Positions 23,786 to 35,637 of a stretch of 64,000 bases of DNA are shown one piece after another. The stretch is from Ampelocalamus luodianensis. Its lineage: Eukaryota; Streptophyta; Magnoliopsida; Poales; Poaceae. The stretch spans positions 15,314,001 through 15,378,000 of the forward strand of contig CM070633.1 in assembly GCA_036346255.1 (NCBI GenBank), read 5' to 3'. Both the position numbers and the translations under genes were made by a program. How positions within the stretch are numbered: position 1 is the first letter of the stretch; each line of letters opens with the position of its first letter. The notes under the pieces were generated by a model. The model was not told where the DNA came from. It made no database searches and worked only from the letters and a program-made list of their open reading frames with translations.

Positions 23786-23800
23786 AATCCCCCCCCCTTT
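23786..23800 (-). promoter_or_regulatory. Polypurine tract of copy B
   Basis: On the minus strand AAAGGGGGGGGGATT stands directly before the LTR start TGTAACATCC, as in copies A and E. Confidence 0.75.
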
Positions 23801-23853
23801 CTAAAATCTCGTCCCGAGATTTGGCCCATTCGGGGGAAGAGAGGGGGTAGTCC

Positions 23854-26205
23854 TGTAACACCCCAACTCAAAATGAGCCTGGAATGCTACTAGAATTAAA
23901 ATTAAACTAGAACAAAAATACAAATTTTCGGCAGAGCTTTATTTGTTTAGTCAACCATACCAAGGTTCCAACAATTAATCATGACATTTATCAAAAACAT
24001 AATAATCATATTCACTCAAGCATGCAAGCTAATGGTAAAACATAATCAAAACTTGATATTCTCATTATTACAATTGATCTGATACTCAATAAAAAACCAT
24101 CCATGAATAACTCTCAAGCAGTTTACTTATTCTTGAAATGAAACTAAATGGCAAACGCCATAAGGTTGTGAGGTAGTGAGTGCATCCAACAACTACTCCC
24201 TCCCATGCATGCCGTTCTTGCCAGTTGTACCTAAAACACATCAAAGCAAGAGTGAGCCCAAAGACTCAGCAAGTATCAACAAGGCTAAAGCTAAACTCAC
24301 AGTCATAGCATCAATATACCAAAATAAACATTACACTAAACATAGCCTTCATGCTTATGTAATGCGACCATGCAATGCACCTTTTGAACTTTATCTCTTT
24401 TTCGTATTTTACCGATAATGTAGGGTATTCATCCGTCGATGGATACCCTTGTCTGTGCCCTCTAGCACAGGGACCAAGAGCCTATACACCACTTGTATAG
24501 GGACCTTTGCCCATCATCTTAATGATGGGGACCTCTTTACTCATTGCCCACATTCCACGAATGTGGGGACCTCAAGCCCGTCATCTACATGACGGGGACC
24601 TCAACTGTATGTACTTGGTCACCACGTGACCAATGCACGTATATGCTCTCAACATGCGTATGTACTAGAATGTAACTTTCAACAACAAGTGAAAACCTGA
24701 GTACATACCACATCTCATTTAGAGTACATACCACATCTCATTTACCGAATAACATGTAGAGCATTATCACATACAAAATTACTCTTTAATCACAAACATG
24801 CCATAACCAAGTCTCAATCATATATATATTTCACACTGTCATCCATGTATGACTAGTACGGGCAAGACACAACCAATTTCAGCAAGCAACATAAATATTC
24901 TACAACCCGAATACTTGCCTCAACCGTGCGAGAATGGTGGACGCGAAGAGGGCGCTGCCCCTGGGATCATGCTCCCATCTAAACATAAAGATAACCCAAT
25001 CTAAGACCAACATACTGGACCAAAAACATAAATAATAACACAATTGAACTCGCTAAACTCCCAAGCGTTTCCAATCTTCCAATTTCTAGCGATCGATTTG
25101 GTGTTCACTGCGGACAGTCAACTTCTAAAATACATAACTTTCTGCTCAGGAGTCCAAATGAAGTGTTCTTGGACTTCATTGAAATTTTATCAAATTACCC
25201 AACTAAACCTAGTTGGTGAGTCCTCCTGATTCGGCCATCTAGTACCCCTATCAAGCCAAATAACAGATCATCAATACTCACGTTGGGTTCTCTGGACAGC
25301 ACACTAATAACACCATAACGTTTGCTACAAATGTCCAAATCTTGCGTTCTTTCTCTCTATGAAAAGGTATGGAAAATACCTACATTTTTTTGTTATACTG
25401 AGATCCTCTGATTTCGTCTTTAAATAATAGATTAACTCAGTTTGCTACAGACTGTCAGGATGTTGACAGATTAACCAGACAGCGGCACTAAACAATTCAT
25501 AACTTTCTAACCGTTAATCGGATTTGGGCGTTCTTGGCGGCCATTGAAAGCTAAGAACAAGACCTACATAACTCTAGGAGATAAAATCTCCTAATTCGTC
25601 CTCTAAACACACGAAACTGACCGCACAATAATCTGGACAGAACGCGATCTATTAAACCGACGCAAATCAATCTACCAAACGACATCAACCGCAACTACTA
25701 CGCATCAACCAACGAAGATCATGCGATGTTACCCTTGTAGAATCGCAGGAGGATGATGATCTTGCCCCGCGAAATTGATCTTCCTTCTCCTCACCCTTCA
25801 TTCTTCTTCTTCTTGGCCGACCCACAAACCGGGCGTCCTCCCTTCTTCCTCCACTAGACCGGTAGCGGGGAGCGGCGTCCTTGGCCAGCAGCAGGGAATC
25901 ACACCAAGGGGGGAGCTGCAGGGAGCAGGGAGAGGCGCCCAAAGAGGAGAGGGGACAGGGAGGTGGCGGCCACAAGTGGGGAGGAGGGGGAAAAGGGGTG
26001 GGGTGGCTAGGGTTTGGGGGAGGGGGTGGCGCCTCCCCCCTATGGCCGGCCAGCCACATGGGCCAAGGCCCAGGGCCCGAGTTGCCAACCAAACGCGGAA
26101 AACCCCCTCTCAATTCCTGATTTGGTGATTTTCTAAAAGAACCATTCTCCCGATTATTTATTCTCTCCCGGTTAAATCCTTTCGAATATATTTTAGGGTA
26201 TTACA
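23854..26205 (-). mobile_element. N2: solo LTR of family N
   Basis: Plus-strand ends are TGTAACACCCCAAC and TTTTAGGGTATTACA, the reverse of an N-family LTR. The duplication AGTCC is perfect (23849-23853 and 26206-26210). 2352 bp, with no interior. It falls between the chromodomain and the polypurine tract of copy B. Its start (TGTAATACCCTAAAATATATTC on the minus strand) is closest to N4. Proline- and glycine-rich open frames on both strands at 25685-26128 come from the G/C-rich leader and are not called as genes. Confidence 0.88.
24425..24631 (-). repeat. Hairpin array in N2
   Basis: Perfect stems on the plus strand: CCTATACA/TGTATAGG (24481-24501), CCCATCAT/ATGATGGG (24510-24529), CCCACATT/AATGTGGG (24547-24567), CCCGTCAT/ATGACGGG (24577-24596) and GGTCAC/GTGACC (24617-24631). 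A CTGTGC/GCACAG stem lies near 24454-24474. Two of these stems are better paired than their N1 counterparts. Confidence 0.85.
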
Positions 26206-26328
26206 AGTCCGCATGCAGACGATCTTCCTGTTCCCAAGTAGCTTTATGCACGGAACGATTTGACCACTGAACCTTAAGGAATTTGATGGTACGATTCCTT
26301 GTTCTTTATTCAGCTTCTTCAAAGATGC
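26206..26328 (-). pseudogene. Chromodomain end of pol, copy B
   Basis: The minus strand reads RIFEEAE, a TAA, RTRNRTIKFLKVQWSN, then RSVHKATWEQEDRLHADYPSL. This aligns along its whole length with the chromodomain-like C-terminus of the complete copy (VRILEESER...KFLKVQWSN...EATWEREDRLRADYPSF). Here the chromodomain core that copy A lacks is present, but a stop precedes it and the normal end is displaced by N2. Beyond 26328 the similarity to pol ends and an N-family interior begins, so this marks a deletion joint. Confidence 0.8.
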
Positions 26329-26971
26329 GAACCTTCCTTTATGATTCTTTATCCATTTACAATATTTTTGTTGTACTTGGATCTATTGTTTGATTGTATT
26401 GTTTCTCGTTAGGTCACGATTCTGCTTAACAAAGGTTCCCCTTGTCAGGATGAAGAGATCGAGTGAGAGATAGAACAAGAGTTCCATATGTCTATGTGCA
26501 TGTTATGTGGTTTGTTCCCAAAGGGAATGATAGCCCAAAGTATATTTGGTTTGTTCTAGGAGTTGCGAGAATTTTAGAAGATAGCGATTCGCTAGAACCG
26601 TCTCGAGCCCTGGAGCAGGGTATATAATGTTTTGTATGACCCGGTGTTGAGAGAATGCTTGAGGTATTTAGAGTTTGAGGTTTCATAAGATCCGTTGACC
26701 AGAGAGTAATACCTCCTCTTCGAGTCCTGTCCATTGAGTGGTTCCGGTTAGGTCAGTACGAGTGAGGAGGCGTGATACATCAGTTGCATCAAGGTGCAGT
26801 GGTCCCATAGTTCCGAGAGGAAAACAACTTGGGAATTGGAGTCTCCCAAGCGCGAGCCTTATCTGGTATTGTTCAAAGCAGGTATGTGGTAATGTTGGTA
26901 GATTTTTTTTTAGCTGAGATTGTTCTTTGGCGTTAAGCGTGTTTAGAATTCGGGGTTTAAGGGGGGTAGAA

Positions 26972-29126
26972 TGTAATACCCTAAGTTTATTTAAGTAAGA
27001 AGAATTAATTTAGGGAGAAGGGCCAATTAGAAAATGGTTTTAACATGAGATTAGAGGGGGTTTATGCATATTTTGAACAACTTGGGGTTTAGGCCTAAGG
27101 GGGAAGGACAGCCGGCAACATAAGGAGAGGGGACAACCCTATGGTAGCTACAGTACCACCGCCGTGCTACAGTGCTACGTCGTGCTACCGTACCCTCTCG
27201 CCCCTAGTTCTCGCTGCTGGCCAAGAAGGAGGAAGGGAGAAGCCTCCTCGGGTGCTGCTGGCCAAGGAAGAGAAAGGAAGAAGGGGGAGAAGCGGGAAGA
27301 GAAGGGAAGAGGGATCGTGGGTTGGTATTCGTGTTCTTTAGTAGTTCTCCAAGGGTAATCCCAATCCCTTTCGATTAGTGGTGTAATCTGGAATTTAGGC
27401 GATATCGGTTGTAGATCGATTCTCTGGCAGTCTGTAGTATTCGTTCGATTTGGGGCAGTTAGCCAAAACATCTGGTCTGGCCATCTCCTAGATAATGTCA
27501 GTATCTTTCGGTAGGTTCTTAGATCAGGTTGTTTGGATGAGCGGTTCAGGAGATATGATTTTCGTAGCACCGCTGTTCTGCAGTTCTGTCATAATTCTGA
27601 TAGTCAATGTTAATCAGTCATTAGAAAATAGTTAATTAATTATTTAGAGGATCTCACCAAAATGAAAGTTGTAGGCATGCTCGCAAGATTTTCATAGAGC
27701 TAAAGATCATAATTTTTGGATAAGTGTACTGAAAGATATGTTAGTTTTAGTCTCGCTATCCAGAACCTCTAACGGGATTTAACAGGTCTAGTAATCTATT
27801 TGGTAGGGATAGAAGATGACAAAATCTGGGAATCTCACCAACTATTTTTATGTGGATAATTTAATAAGCTTTCAGTAGAATCAAAGAACACTAGATTTGG
27901 ATAAGTATACGAAAAGTTATGAATTTTGGAAAAAGACTATTCTATTTTGGGATAGATCGATGTCTATAGAAGTTGGTGTTTTGGGTTGCGCTAGGGAGCG
28001 TAGTTCGTTGTGTACTTATTTCTAGAAAAGTCTTGTTCAGAAATGTCCTCTTAGTATGGTTGTTATATTTATTCAAGTGGTTTGATTCTGGGGACAGCAC
28101 CCTCTTCGCGTCGTCCATCTTCGCACGGTTGAGGCAAATACAGTTAGTGGTAGATTATTCATGAGTGATTGTTCATATTTGCTAGCATTATGAATGTATG
28201 CGCTATTCATGGATGCTAGAATGATATGAATGTCAATGATCATGAATGTTAGAAGTATAAGTAAGTTTTATTCATGCATGATGCTACATGTTAATGATGG
28301 ATAGAGGAATTGTATATGTGCATCATGTCATCATATTTGAGGTTTGGTCACGTGATGGCCAAGCAATGATTTGAGGTCCCCATCATGTATATGACGGGCT
28401 TGTAGTCCCCACACTTGCGGAGTGTGGACTTGTGGTCCCCATACTTGTGGAATATAGGCTCTTGGTCCCTGTGCTTGAGAGCACAGACATGGGTATGCAT
28501 CGACGGTTGCATACCCTACATTACCGGTAAAATGCAAAGAGAGTCAAAGAGAAAGGATGCATTGAGCATTGCATAAGCATGTGATATTGTATATTATAAC
28601 GACTTGAGAATGGTTGCTGAGGTTATAATCGTGTGTTATATTGTCTTATTATCTGTACTTTGCTGAGTCTATGGACTCACTCTTGCTGTTATTTATGGTT
28701 TTAGGTACCCCTTACAAGAACGGCATGCGTGGGAGGGACAAGAACTAAGAGTGGTTGCACATTGGCATGAACCATTCATTTCGAAATAAATTGGTTGATG
28801 ATTTAGTTTTGAGTAAACTGCTTAAAAGATTGTTTATGATTACGTCCTATGCTTGGAATATTTTGTAATAGGGTTGATTAGAGGACTATGGATGCCCCTT
28901 TCGTTTATGCTTTAATTGTTTAGCAAAATTTGGAAGTTCCTTGATGATTAGTCTAGAGTGGATGTTTGGAATATTGATTGTTGCTAGAAGAATCTATATG
29001 AACCTCCGGTATAGTCATCTATACAAAGGAGGTTCTGTCGAAATTTAGTAAAGAAAGACTTAGTTTTTTATTGTTATTCTTTTAGTTTAGTGGCATTCTA
29101 GGCTCATGTTGGGCTGGGGTGTTACA
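26972..29126 (+). repeat. N3 3' LTR
   Basis: 2155 bp, from TGTAATACCC to GGGGTGTTACA. It is the shortest LTR of the family, with the GA-rich leader at 27220-27320 and a hairpin array at 28344-28500. Confidence 0.85.
28344..28500 (+). repeat. Hairpin array in N3
   Basis: Perfect stems CCACACT/AGTGTGG (near 28409-28427) and CTGTGCT/AGCACAG (near 28468-28486). The CCCATCAT/ATGACGGG unit has one mismatch, and the first unit GGTCA/TGGCC holds through a G-T pair. It has fewer units than N1. Confidence 0.75.
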
Positions 29127-29358
29127 GCTAGTCGTCCGCCTCGAGGGGATCTTCAGTCCGGGAGAAAGTCAGTGGTTGCGTGCGGAGGAATTCGGAGAGT
29201 CCTCCCCGCAGATGATGTCTACCTCCTCCTCCTGATCCAGAGGAGCCTGAGAGAGCGGAGGTGTTTCGGGCGATAACCTCCAGGATCCTCGTCCAATCCA
29301 TCCGATCCTGCTCAATTTGAAGGAGCACCTCAGCCAAAGTGGGAGGAGGAGGGAGTTC
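29127..29358 (-). pseudogene. Gag N-terminus of copy B
   Basis: The minus strand reads ELPPPPTLAEVLLQIEQDR, a central VIARNTSALSG, a glycine run, then GLSEFLRTQPLTFSRTEDPLEADD. This is the counterpart of the gag start of the complete copy (from 46826: ELPPPPTMAEVLIQI, VIARNTSTPSG, GLAEFLRTQPPTFSR). This is the capsid precursor that would package the element RNA. It is cut on the amino side by copia element C (29359) and on the carboxyl side by N3 (29126), so only about 77 codons remain. Confidence 0.85.
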
Positions 29359-29738
29359 TGAAGGATCGCGGGAAGGCTACGATAGCACAAACAAAAAAAT
29401 TACCGCGCAACCAAGGATCCACCGCAAGTAATAGATCACGAGATTACCACTAGACGCGCCGACTCGTAGCGAAAGTAGAGTCGATGTAGCGAGTTGAAGC
29501 AGTCGTAGTCGTACTTGCCGCGCGCCTTCTCCTCCTACTCCGATGAACGTCGTGAGTCGCGGATCGTCCTAGTGCTGATGCTTCGCAACAACACCTCCAA
29601 GGTATCCACACGTACGGGGCAGGGACACCACGCGCAGGAGTGCTAGCGCCGGTGGCGTGGTTGAGAGAGCGTGTCTATTAGGGTTTCAGGATTACTTCCA
29701 GAAAGATTGATCCATCCTACCCCATGCCACCGCTCCTC

Positions 29739-29746
29739 TATATATA
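29739..29746 (-). promoter_or_regulatory. Putative TATA box of C
   Basis: GCCTATATATAGAGG on the minus strand, placed in the second half of the LTR as expected for a copia U3 promoter. Confidence 0.5.
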
Positions 29747-29987
29747 GGCATCCATAATGGGTCCCGAACAGGAGGCCCAATAGGCACTCGTGGCCTATAA
29801 GAATTCGGATCCCCATCCAAATCAAATCCTTGCCCTTTAAGTGTGTGACCCTATAGGTTCGTGTGTAATCGGTTGTGACTCGAAAACTCTTTCCCGATCA
29901 CAAGTCGTCAGCGGTACCTAGCAGCACATAACGATTCCCGAACACACACAAAATATAAATCGGACGAATCTTAATGCAATATGATCT

Positions 29988-30134
29988 ACGACCAGGTCCT
30001 TATCACTTACGACCAGCTCGTACTTAGCCACGACCAGTCCATAATTAGTTACAACTAGTTCGTAACTCCTTACGACCAGTTAGTATCTAATTACGACCAG
30101 TTTGTAACTCCTTACGACCAGTTGGTGATTATGT
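29988..30134. repeat. 21-bp minisatellite in the LTR of C
   Basis: Seven units begin ACGACCAG (one reads ACAACTAG) at 29988, 30009, 30030, 30051, 30072, 30093 and 30114, exactly 21 bp apart. The unit is about ACGACCAGTTNGTANCTNNTT. Beyond 30134 the period decays. Confidence 0.85.
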
Positions 30135-30962
30135 TCGAGTAGTCTACGACTAGTTCGCATCTCCATACGACTTCGACCAGTCTACGACTACGAGAACTGA
30201 ACAACCTGCTTGTGTATTCTCCCTTTGCCTCACGACATCTGGTTGAACTCCAGGTGAGATAATATGTCATCCATGGACTGTTCAATACTTTCTCGATCAA
30301 GTGTCGAATAACTTCATGTGGTCGACACTTCGTCCACTAATGGCATGGCCATGCACTTTTTTTATTCGACCGCAACGAGGGGCCCTGAGACATCTTTCCC
30401 GTTAAGTTAGGAGGGGCAAATCCCATATCCGATCAGTCACATTCCTCCGCATGTTTCATAGCATACCCGAAAGTTACCTTTATAACTACCTAGTTACGGA
30501 GTAGCGTTTGGCAACCCCTAAGAGTGCTATTACACATGTAGGAAACTATGCTGATCTCAGGTCTAAGGATTATACATCATCATTGCTTGAGACCAACTAA
30601 CGACACAAAGAATCATAACAATCTCAATAGTGTCTCAATGTGGGTCTTATCTAACACTATGTTCTCTAACATGTGTCCACATTATTGATTCGATATCTCT
30701 ATATCCAAGACCGGTGAAACATGGTTATCAATCAATACATGTACTGGTCGTAGAGTCACTGGTGTTCCGACCAGTAACATTCGACCAGGGATACTTTTAG
30801 AACGACATCATATAAGATAAAGAGTTTCACCAACAAGTCACATACTCATTGATCTATATAACTGATGATTCATTCAAGGAACAAGATAACATATTATCAA
30901 ATATTATGAACATAATGAAATATAATCATCTCTATGATTGCCTCTAGGGCATATTTCCAACA

Positions 30963-30974
30963 GACTCCCACTTG
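30963..30974 (-). promoter_or_regulatory. Polypurine tract of C
   Basis: On the minus strand CAAGTGGGAGTC stands directly before the LTR start TGTTGG. Copia elements of this lineage use such a tract. Confidence 0.7.
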
Positions 30975-30983
30975 CACTAGAGT

Positions 30984-31152
30984 CAATCATTTAAGTATCT
31001 AATACCGATAGCTCTTGTGTGCGCCTCATGCTTTGGCTGTGTGAGAGGCTTTTTCAACGGTCACCAACATTTAAATCCGTATGAATTTTGCATATCTTAA
31101 CATCTCCTCTATCCACCAATTCGCGAATAAGGTGGTAACGCCTGAGTATATG
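30984..31152 (-). pseudogene. C-terminal end of copia pol (RNase H tail)
   Basis: The minus strand continues the RNase H frame that S2 interrupted after SKHI: LRRYHLIRELVDRGDVKI, then KIHTDLNVGDR followed by TGA. The usual continuation of this lineage (leucine-threonine-lysine rich, ending near RYL) survives only with stops and shifts. The ATATG target duplication of S2 overlaps the joint. Confidence 0.7.
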
Positions 31153-32781
31153 TGTAACATCCCAAGTTTCAGACTTGTGTTTCAAATGTAAGAAAATGAG
31201 TAGAAATTAAAAACTTTTCTTACATCTTGTATTTCCTGTATGACTTGTACCACTGCTGTAAAGAAGTTAAGGGAATACAAGAATCACAAGTCATTTTGGC
31301 CAACATCCTAGTCTTCCAAAACATTCTTGTCAAATCTTGTGATCATCTCCGGAAAATATTTTCTTGAGTTCTTGGGTTGATGTGTAACCCCTCTGAAAAG
31401 TTTCACAATTTTTAGAAATTGTCTGAATATTTTTGGAGGTCAGTCAAACCGAATCAAATTCTGGTCAAACAGAGGACCAGCACCTTGTAGAATTTTTGGA
31501 GAAACATGTATAGCAAAAAAATCTCTGCAAAATTTACACAAGGTCAATAACTCAGCTAGCAAGCTCCTGTAAAAAATTTATAATTTTTGGAGTGAGTTTG
31601 CTACCTCAAATAAATCCCCAAACTTCAGGTCAGTTTAAAATCCAAATTTAGGGCTGAGCCAGACTCGAGCTCGAGTCTGACCCGAGTCCGACCCAGCCAG
31701 TTGACTCGGTCAAGTCGAGTCACCAGCATCCTACTCGAGCTCGTGCGTGCGTGTGTTGGGCCATCGGATTAGAATCCAATGCCCCAGACCTCCCCCGCGC
31801 GCTCAGGTCTCCGGATCTCTCAGGCATCATCAGCCGTCCGATCTTCATCGTGGGGTTCACGACCACCCCCATCCTCTCCTTTGTTCTTCTTCTTCCTCTG
31901 GCTCTCCGTACCGCACGCGTGCGCTGAAGAGGGCAGGTGGCGATCAGAGCCTCCGTCATCTCGGGCCCCATTAATGCTTTGAGCCCCGCTTTTGCCCATG
32001 TCGAGGGCGCACCCGACCGCACTGCTCCTCTCCTCGTTTTCGCGGCAAAGACTTTTGTCCGTCGCCATTAAAGCATCCGTCCTCGTGCTCCGTTGGCTTT
32101 CAAGCTACTTGAGCACCTCCGAGGTCCTCCTCTAGCCCCTTCACACTCCCAGTCACCCCAGCTCCCTCTCGTTGTTAGTTGGGTGCAAAACCACCGAGTG
32201 CCTCTCACCCCGCCATTTTCGAGCTTCGGAGCTCTTCACGGCTGGCAGTGTTCGAGTGGATCTCTTGCCCTAATCTTTACCCCTCTAAGCACCTCTGGTC
32301 GTCTGGAGCTAATATCCTGACTTGACTCTTGGCTGTTTCTCAGGAACGGCTTGACTTCAAGTTTTGGGATTTTCGCGGCCGCGGCGGCCCTCTCGTTTCC
32401 GTCGCAGCTTCAAGCGTTCTGTTGTCGTCATCGTCTTCATCTCCGGTGACCTGCTTCGCTGCCAGCGCTCCTGCGAGTTCTTCTGGACCTCCCCTACACT
32501 CGGGTGAGTTCATATTGTCCCTTAGAGCTCAAGGTCTAAATAGTTTAGCTCATAGCGCCCGTTTTTGCCGTTTTCGGTTTTTGCCGAAAACTTGTCCTCC
32601 GCCTTGCTCCGGCTCGCCGGCGGTACAGGCCAGCTCCGCCGTCGAGAGGGGTACCGATAGGTTCGCAATAGTATTAGGACCATTTTGATACTTTAGTTGT
32701 GTGCGGCCGTGGTCTTGGTCGTCGGCGACGTGCCGGCGAGCTCAACGTTGAGCTCTGTACTTTGTCGCGGTTTTGTCAAGT

Positions 32782-33650
32782 CACCAGACCTCCTCGGGTT
32801 AATCGTAGCCGTCCATGACCTCCCCAGGTTTAGATCTGAGCCTTAGATTTATGTCCTTAAAAACCTTAAGTTTTGGACCACCCTCCGCCAAATCTCAGCC
32901 GTCCAGGACCTCCTCAAGATTGGATCTGGACCGTAGAGCCTTTGTCAGTAAAAGCGCTAAGTCACAGGATCTGCTTAGATCAATCTCGGCCGTTAAAGAC
33001 CTCGTAGGTTAGCTCTAGGCCATTGGATCTTTGTCTGTGGAAACTATGAGTGCTAGGACCTCCCCTTGAGTCGATCCTAACCGTCTAGGACCACCCTGGT
33101 TAAATCCTAGCCGTTGAGATCATCCCCGTGCGCAAAAGACCTCCTCATGGTCATTTTGCAAAGACCACCCCTAAGACCACCCTCGGGGTCCTCTTTGTAA
33201 AAAGCCACCCCTATCTTTTTATAAAGAAAACCCCCGGACCTCCCTTCGCGTCGATCTGGACCATTCAGGACCTCCCTAGATCTAATCTGAGCCGTCCAGA
33301 TCTCCTCCCGCTAAAACCCTGTCGCGTAGGACCTCCTCGGTGAGATCCTAGCCATCCAAGTGTCCCTCTGTTAACTTACCGCCTAGGACCTCCTTCGCTT
33401 GATCGTGACCGTTAAGACCTCCCTTGCGAGATCTTAGCCATAAGGACCTCCTCGAATGAACCTTAGCCCGTAGGACCTCCCTCTGGAGATCTAGACCGTT
33501 GAAGACCTCCCCCGAGAGATCCTAGCGGTCCAGACCTCCCCTATGCGCGCCGCGTGGTGCGCTGTGCTTCGAGGTTCGTAGCCGTCGGATCTCATCTCAA
33601 CGGCCACGACCTCCCCGTTTTCGTTAAGTCTGTTAGACCTCCCGAGAGCT
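32782..33650. repeat. GACCTCC-rich diverged tandem array in S2
   Basis: About 20 units of roughly 28-60 bp, each containing GGACCTCC or a near form, then GATC and (T/A)AGCCGTC-like words. It is the main sequence by which this LTR differs from E and B. Confidence 0.75.
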
Positions 33651-34356
33651 CAAATTTTCAAAGTATTTGGATTGTTCAAATTTCGAAAGTACATAACTTT
33701 GTCATTTTAGCTCCTTTTTGAATGATTCTAGTTGCATTAGCTCTGTAAAAGAATGAACTTTAATCTGAGAATGAAATTAGGCACTGTTATGTAGCATAAA
33801 ACGTTATAACCCGCTTTAACTTGTTTAATATATAAGGTTGTCTAGAAATTCATTGAAAATTTGTAAAATGCATAACTTATTCTCTGCAATTCCAAACTAA
33901 GCAAACTAAATTTTGTTAAAACCCACTAGGAATATACTATAGTGTAGAATAGGCCTTGATATGATCCTTGCCACTGAAGTTAATGATCTACTAGTTTTAG
34001 GACTTAGAAAGATCATAAGTAATTCATTTCAATTCCAAATGAAGTAAACTCAACTTTACTGTTCTTAGGATGACCTTATCTGCCTACCATAAAAATTTCG
34101 GGTTCCAGATCATTCCAGAAACTTTTGCCATGAACAGTAGCCGTAATTAATTTAATTAGAATTTTTCAGGCTGAGAGAAATTGATTAGGTCATAACTTTT
34201 TCATACTAAGTCCAAATTAAGTAATTCTTGTTCCTAAAATTGTCTAAAATCAACCTCTTGCTGTTGTATAAATTTCATGGGATTTGAATGTCTTTTGCTG
34301 TTGAGTTTTGTTTGGTGTTATTCGTTCTTATTGGTTTTATCGCATTTTCGCGTTAG

Positions 34357-35637
34357 GTTTCGAAGATTATATTGAACCTGAGAATCCTCCTTTGCGGCAA
34401 GAACAATTCCAGCAAGGCAAGCAGTTTGATCATGTTAATCCCTGTATTTTCAAGTATTTATGTTGTTTACAAATTCTGTGTATGCATTGCTAGTTTGTGT
34501 TTAACTATTGTCGTTAGTTGACCAAGTAGATGCATTTCCTTAGGCAAATGATTATCATTTACTACCATGAACCTAGGTTATTGCTGTGATTAGAGTTCGT
34601 GGATGAACTCTTGTCACTTAGTAGTTTTGCGGATTAATGGCTTAGCCATGCTTAGCTTCCGGTAGAAATGGGCGGTTATCGACTTGTCGATAACCTTGAT
34701 CACACTAATGCTTACTATGTATCTATATTTCGGCTTGATGCTTTGTTCTATTGCAAAAACCAAAACTAAAAGCAAAAGGATTTGGACTTGGGCACAATGG
34801 TAAAACGGTGTGATTTTTTGGGTGTGACTGGAATGGTGCCCAAGTCATTTAAGGACCAAACATCTTGTGAGTACCTGTTATCCAAGCAATTTGTGTGTGC
34901 TAACCACACTAGAGGGTATGGGACCTCTCTCGGCTTAGTACTTTGGCGTGTATTGGCTTTGGATCGCAGGGAGTCGCAGGAGGGATGATGTTGGGAGCAT
35001 TGTAGTGTCCGAAAGACTTCACCCGTGATGGGATTTGTTGTCTTTCGGCTTGCAATGTAAGCGTATGAGTTTCTATCCATACGAGCGGCTCGTAGTTAAT
35101 GCACAAGATTGGAAATGTCTCGTAGGACTTAGCCGTGCCGGCATACCTTCGGAAGTGTGCTTTGTGGCTTAAAGGCGATCCAAGTGTGGGTACATTGGTA
35201 CACCCCGCAGGTTAAAACTATTCAATAGCCTCGCCCTAGGTTATGGACACGCTTGGGTAAGCTTTTCAAGAGTTAGACTACAACCTTTTAATTAAAACTT
35301 GATGGGTGGTACGAATCGGGGATTCGTGCTATGTTGTGGTGGCTATTGGGTTAGTCACTTCCAGGTGGTTACTTGTATTTATCATTAATTCGCTGTTATT
35401 TCAACAACAAAACATATTTGCAAACTTGCTTTTAAAGGTATTACATTATTGCAAATAAAGTTGGCTTTGTGCAAAATGAGACATACAACCTCCACCTAAA
35501 TAAGCCTGCATGTAGAATATGAATAGGTCTGCTATTCCACACGTCAGTCTTGCGAGTACCTTAGTGTCCTCATTGTTCTTGCTTAAATGTTAATTGTTGC
35601 AGAGGAAGAAGGTGAGCCCCAAGGGCCTCACTCGTGA
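34357..35637 (+). other. Exon pair embedded in S2
   Basis: After TTCGCGTTAG (34356) the frame reads FEDYIEPENPPLRQEQFQQ to CAGCAAG|GCAAGC (34416/34417). The second block starts after TTGTTGCAG (35602) and reads EEEGEPQGPHS to TGA at 35635-35637. The putative GC-AG intron is 1186 nt. Frame and order match E and S1, and the joined blocks are open. Confidence 0.45.

Larger units (their letters stand above)
26329..29126 (+). mobile_element. N3: 3' part of an N-family element
   Basis: About 640 bp of N-family interior (GAACAAGAGTTCC near 26470; GATTGTTCTTTGGCG near 26920) lead to a purine tract AAGGGGGGTAGAA and a 3' LTR at 26972-29126. The 5' LTR and most of the interior are missing. The right side enters the gag of copy B at 29127. 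No coding sequence was found. Confidence 0.75.
21481..29358 (-). mobile_element. Copy B: gutted family-G gypsy element, host of N2, N3 and C
   Basis: Pieces in minus-strand order are: gag start (29358-29127), pol C-terminus with chromodomain (26328-26206), the sequence after the stop and a purine tract (23853-23786), and the first 2.3 kb of the 3' LTR (23785-21481). Between them lie N3 (26329-29126) and solo LTR N2 (23854-26205). The copia element C enters gag at 29358. Nearly all of gag-pol and the left end of the LTR have been lost by deletion. Confidence 0.8.
29359..30962 (-). repeat. 3' LTR of copia element C
   Basis: 1604 bp, minus strand from TGTTGGAAATATGCCC (30962) to CGATCCTTCA (29359). 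A matching 235-bp piece of the other LTR is at 56472-56706. It carries a TATA box, a 21-bp tandem repeat and several extra CGACCAG words. Confidence 0.9.

Noticed and set aside
25685..26128. Proline- and glycine-rich open frames on both strands
   Set aside because: They lie in the G/C-rich leader of solo LTR N2 and overlap on opposite strands; the equivalent part of N4 does not keep them.
29988..30134. Regular 21-bp repeats as a CRISPR array
   Set aside because: There are no spacers of constant length; units abut, and the setting is a plant copia LTR.
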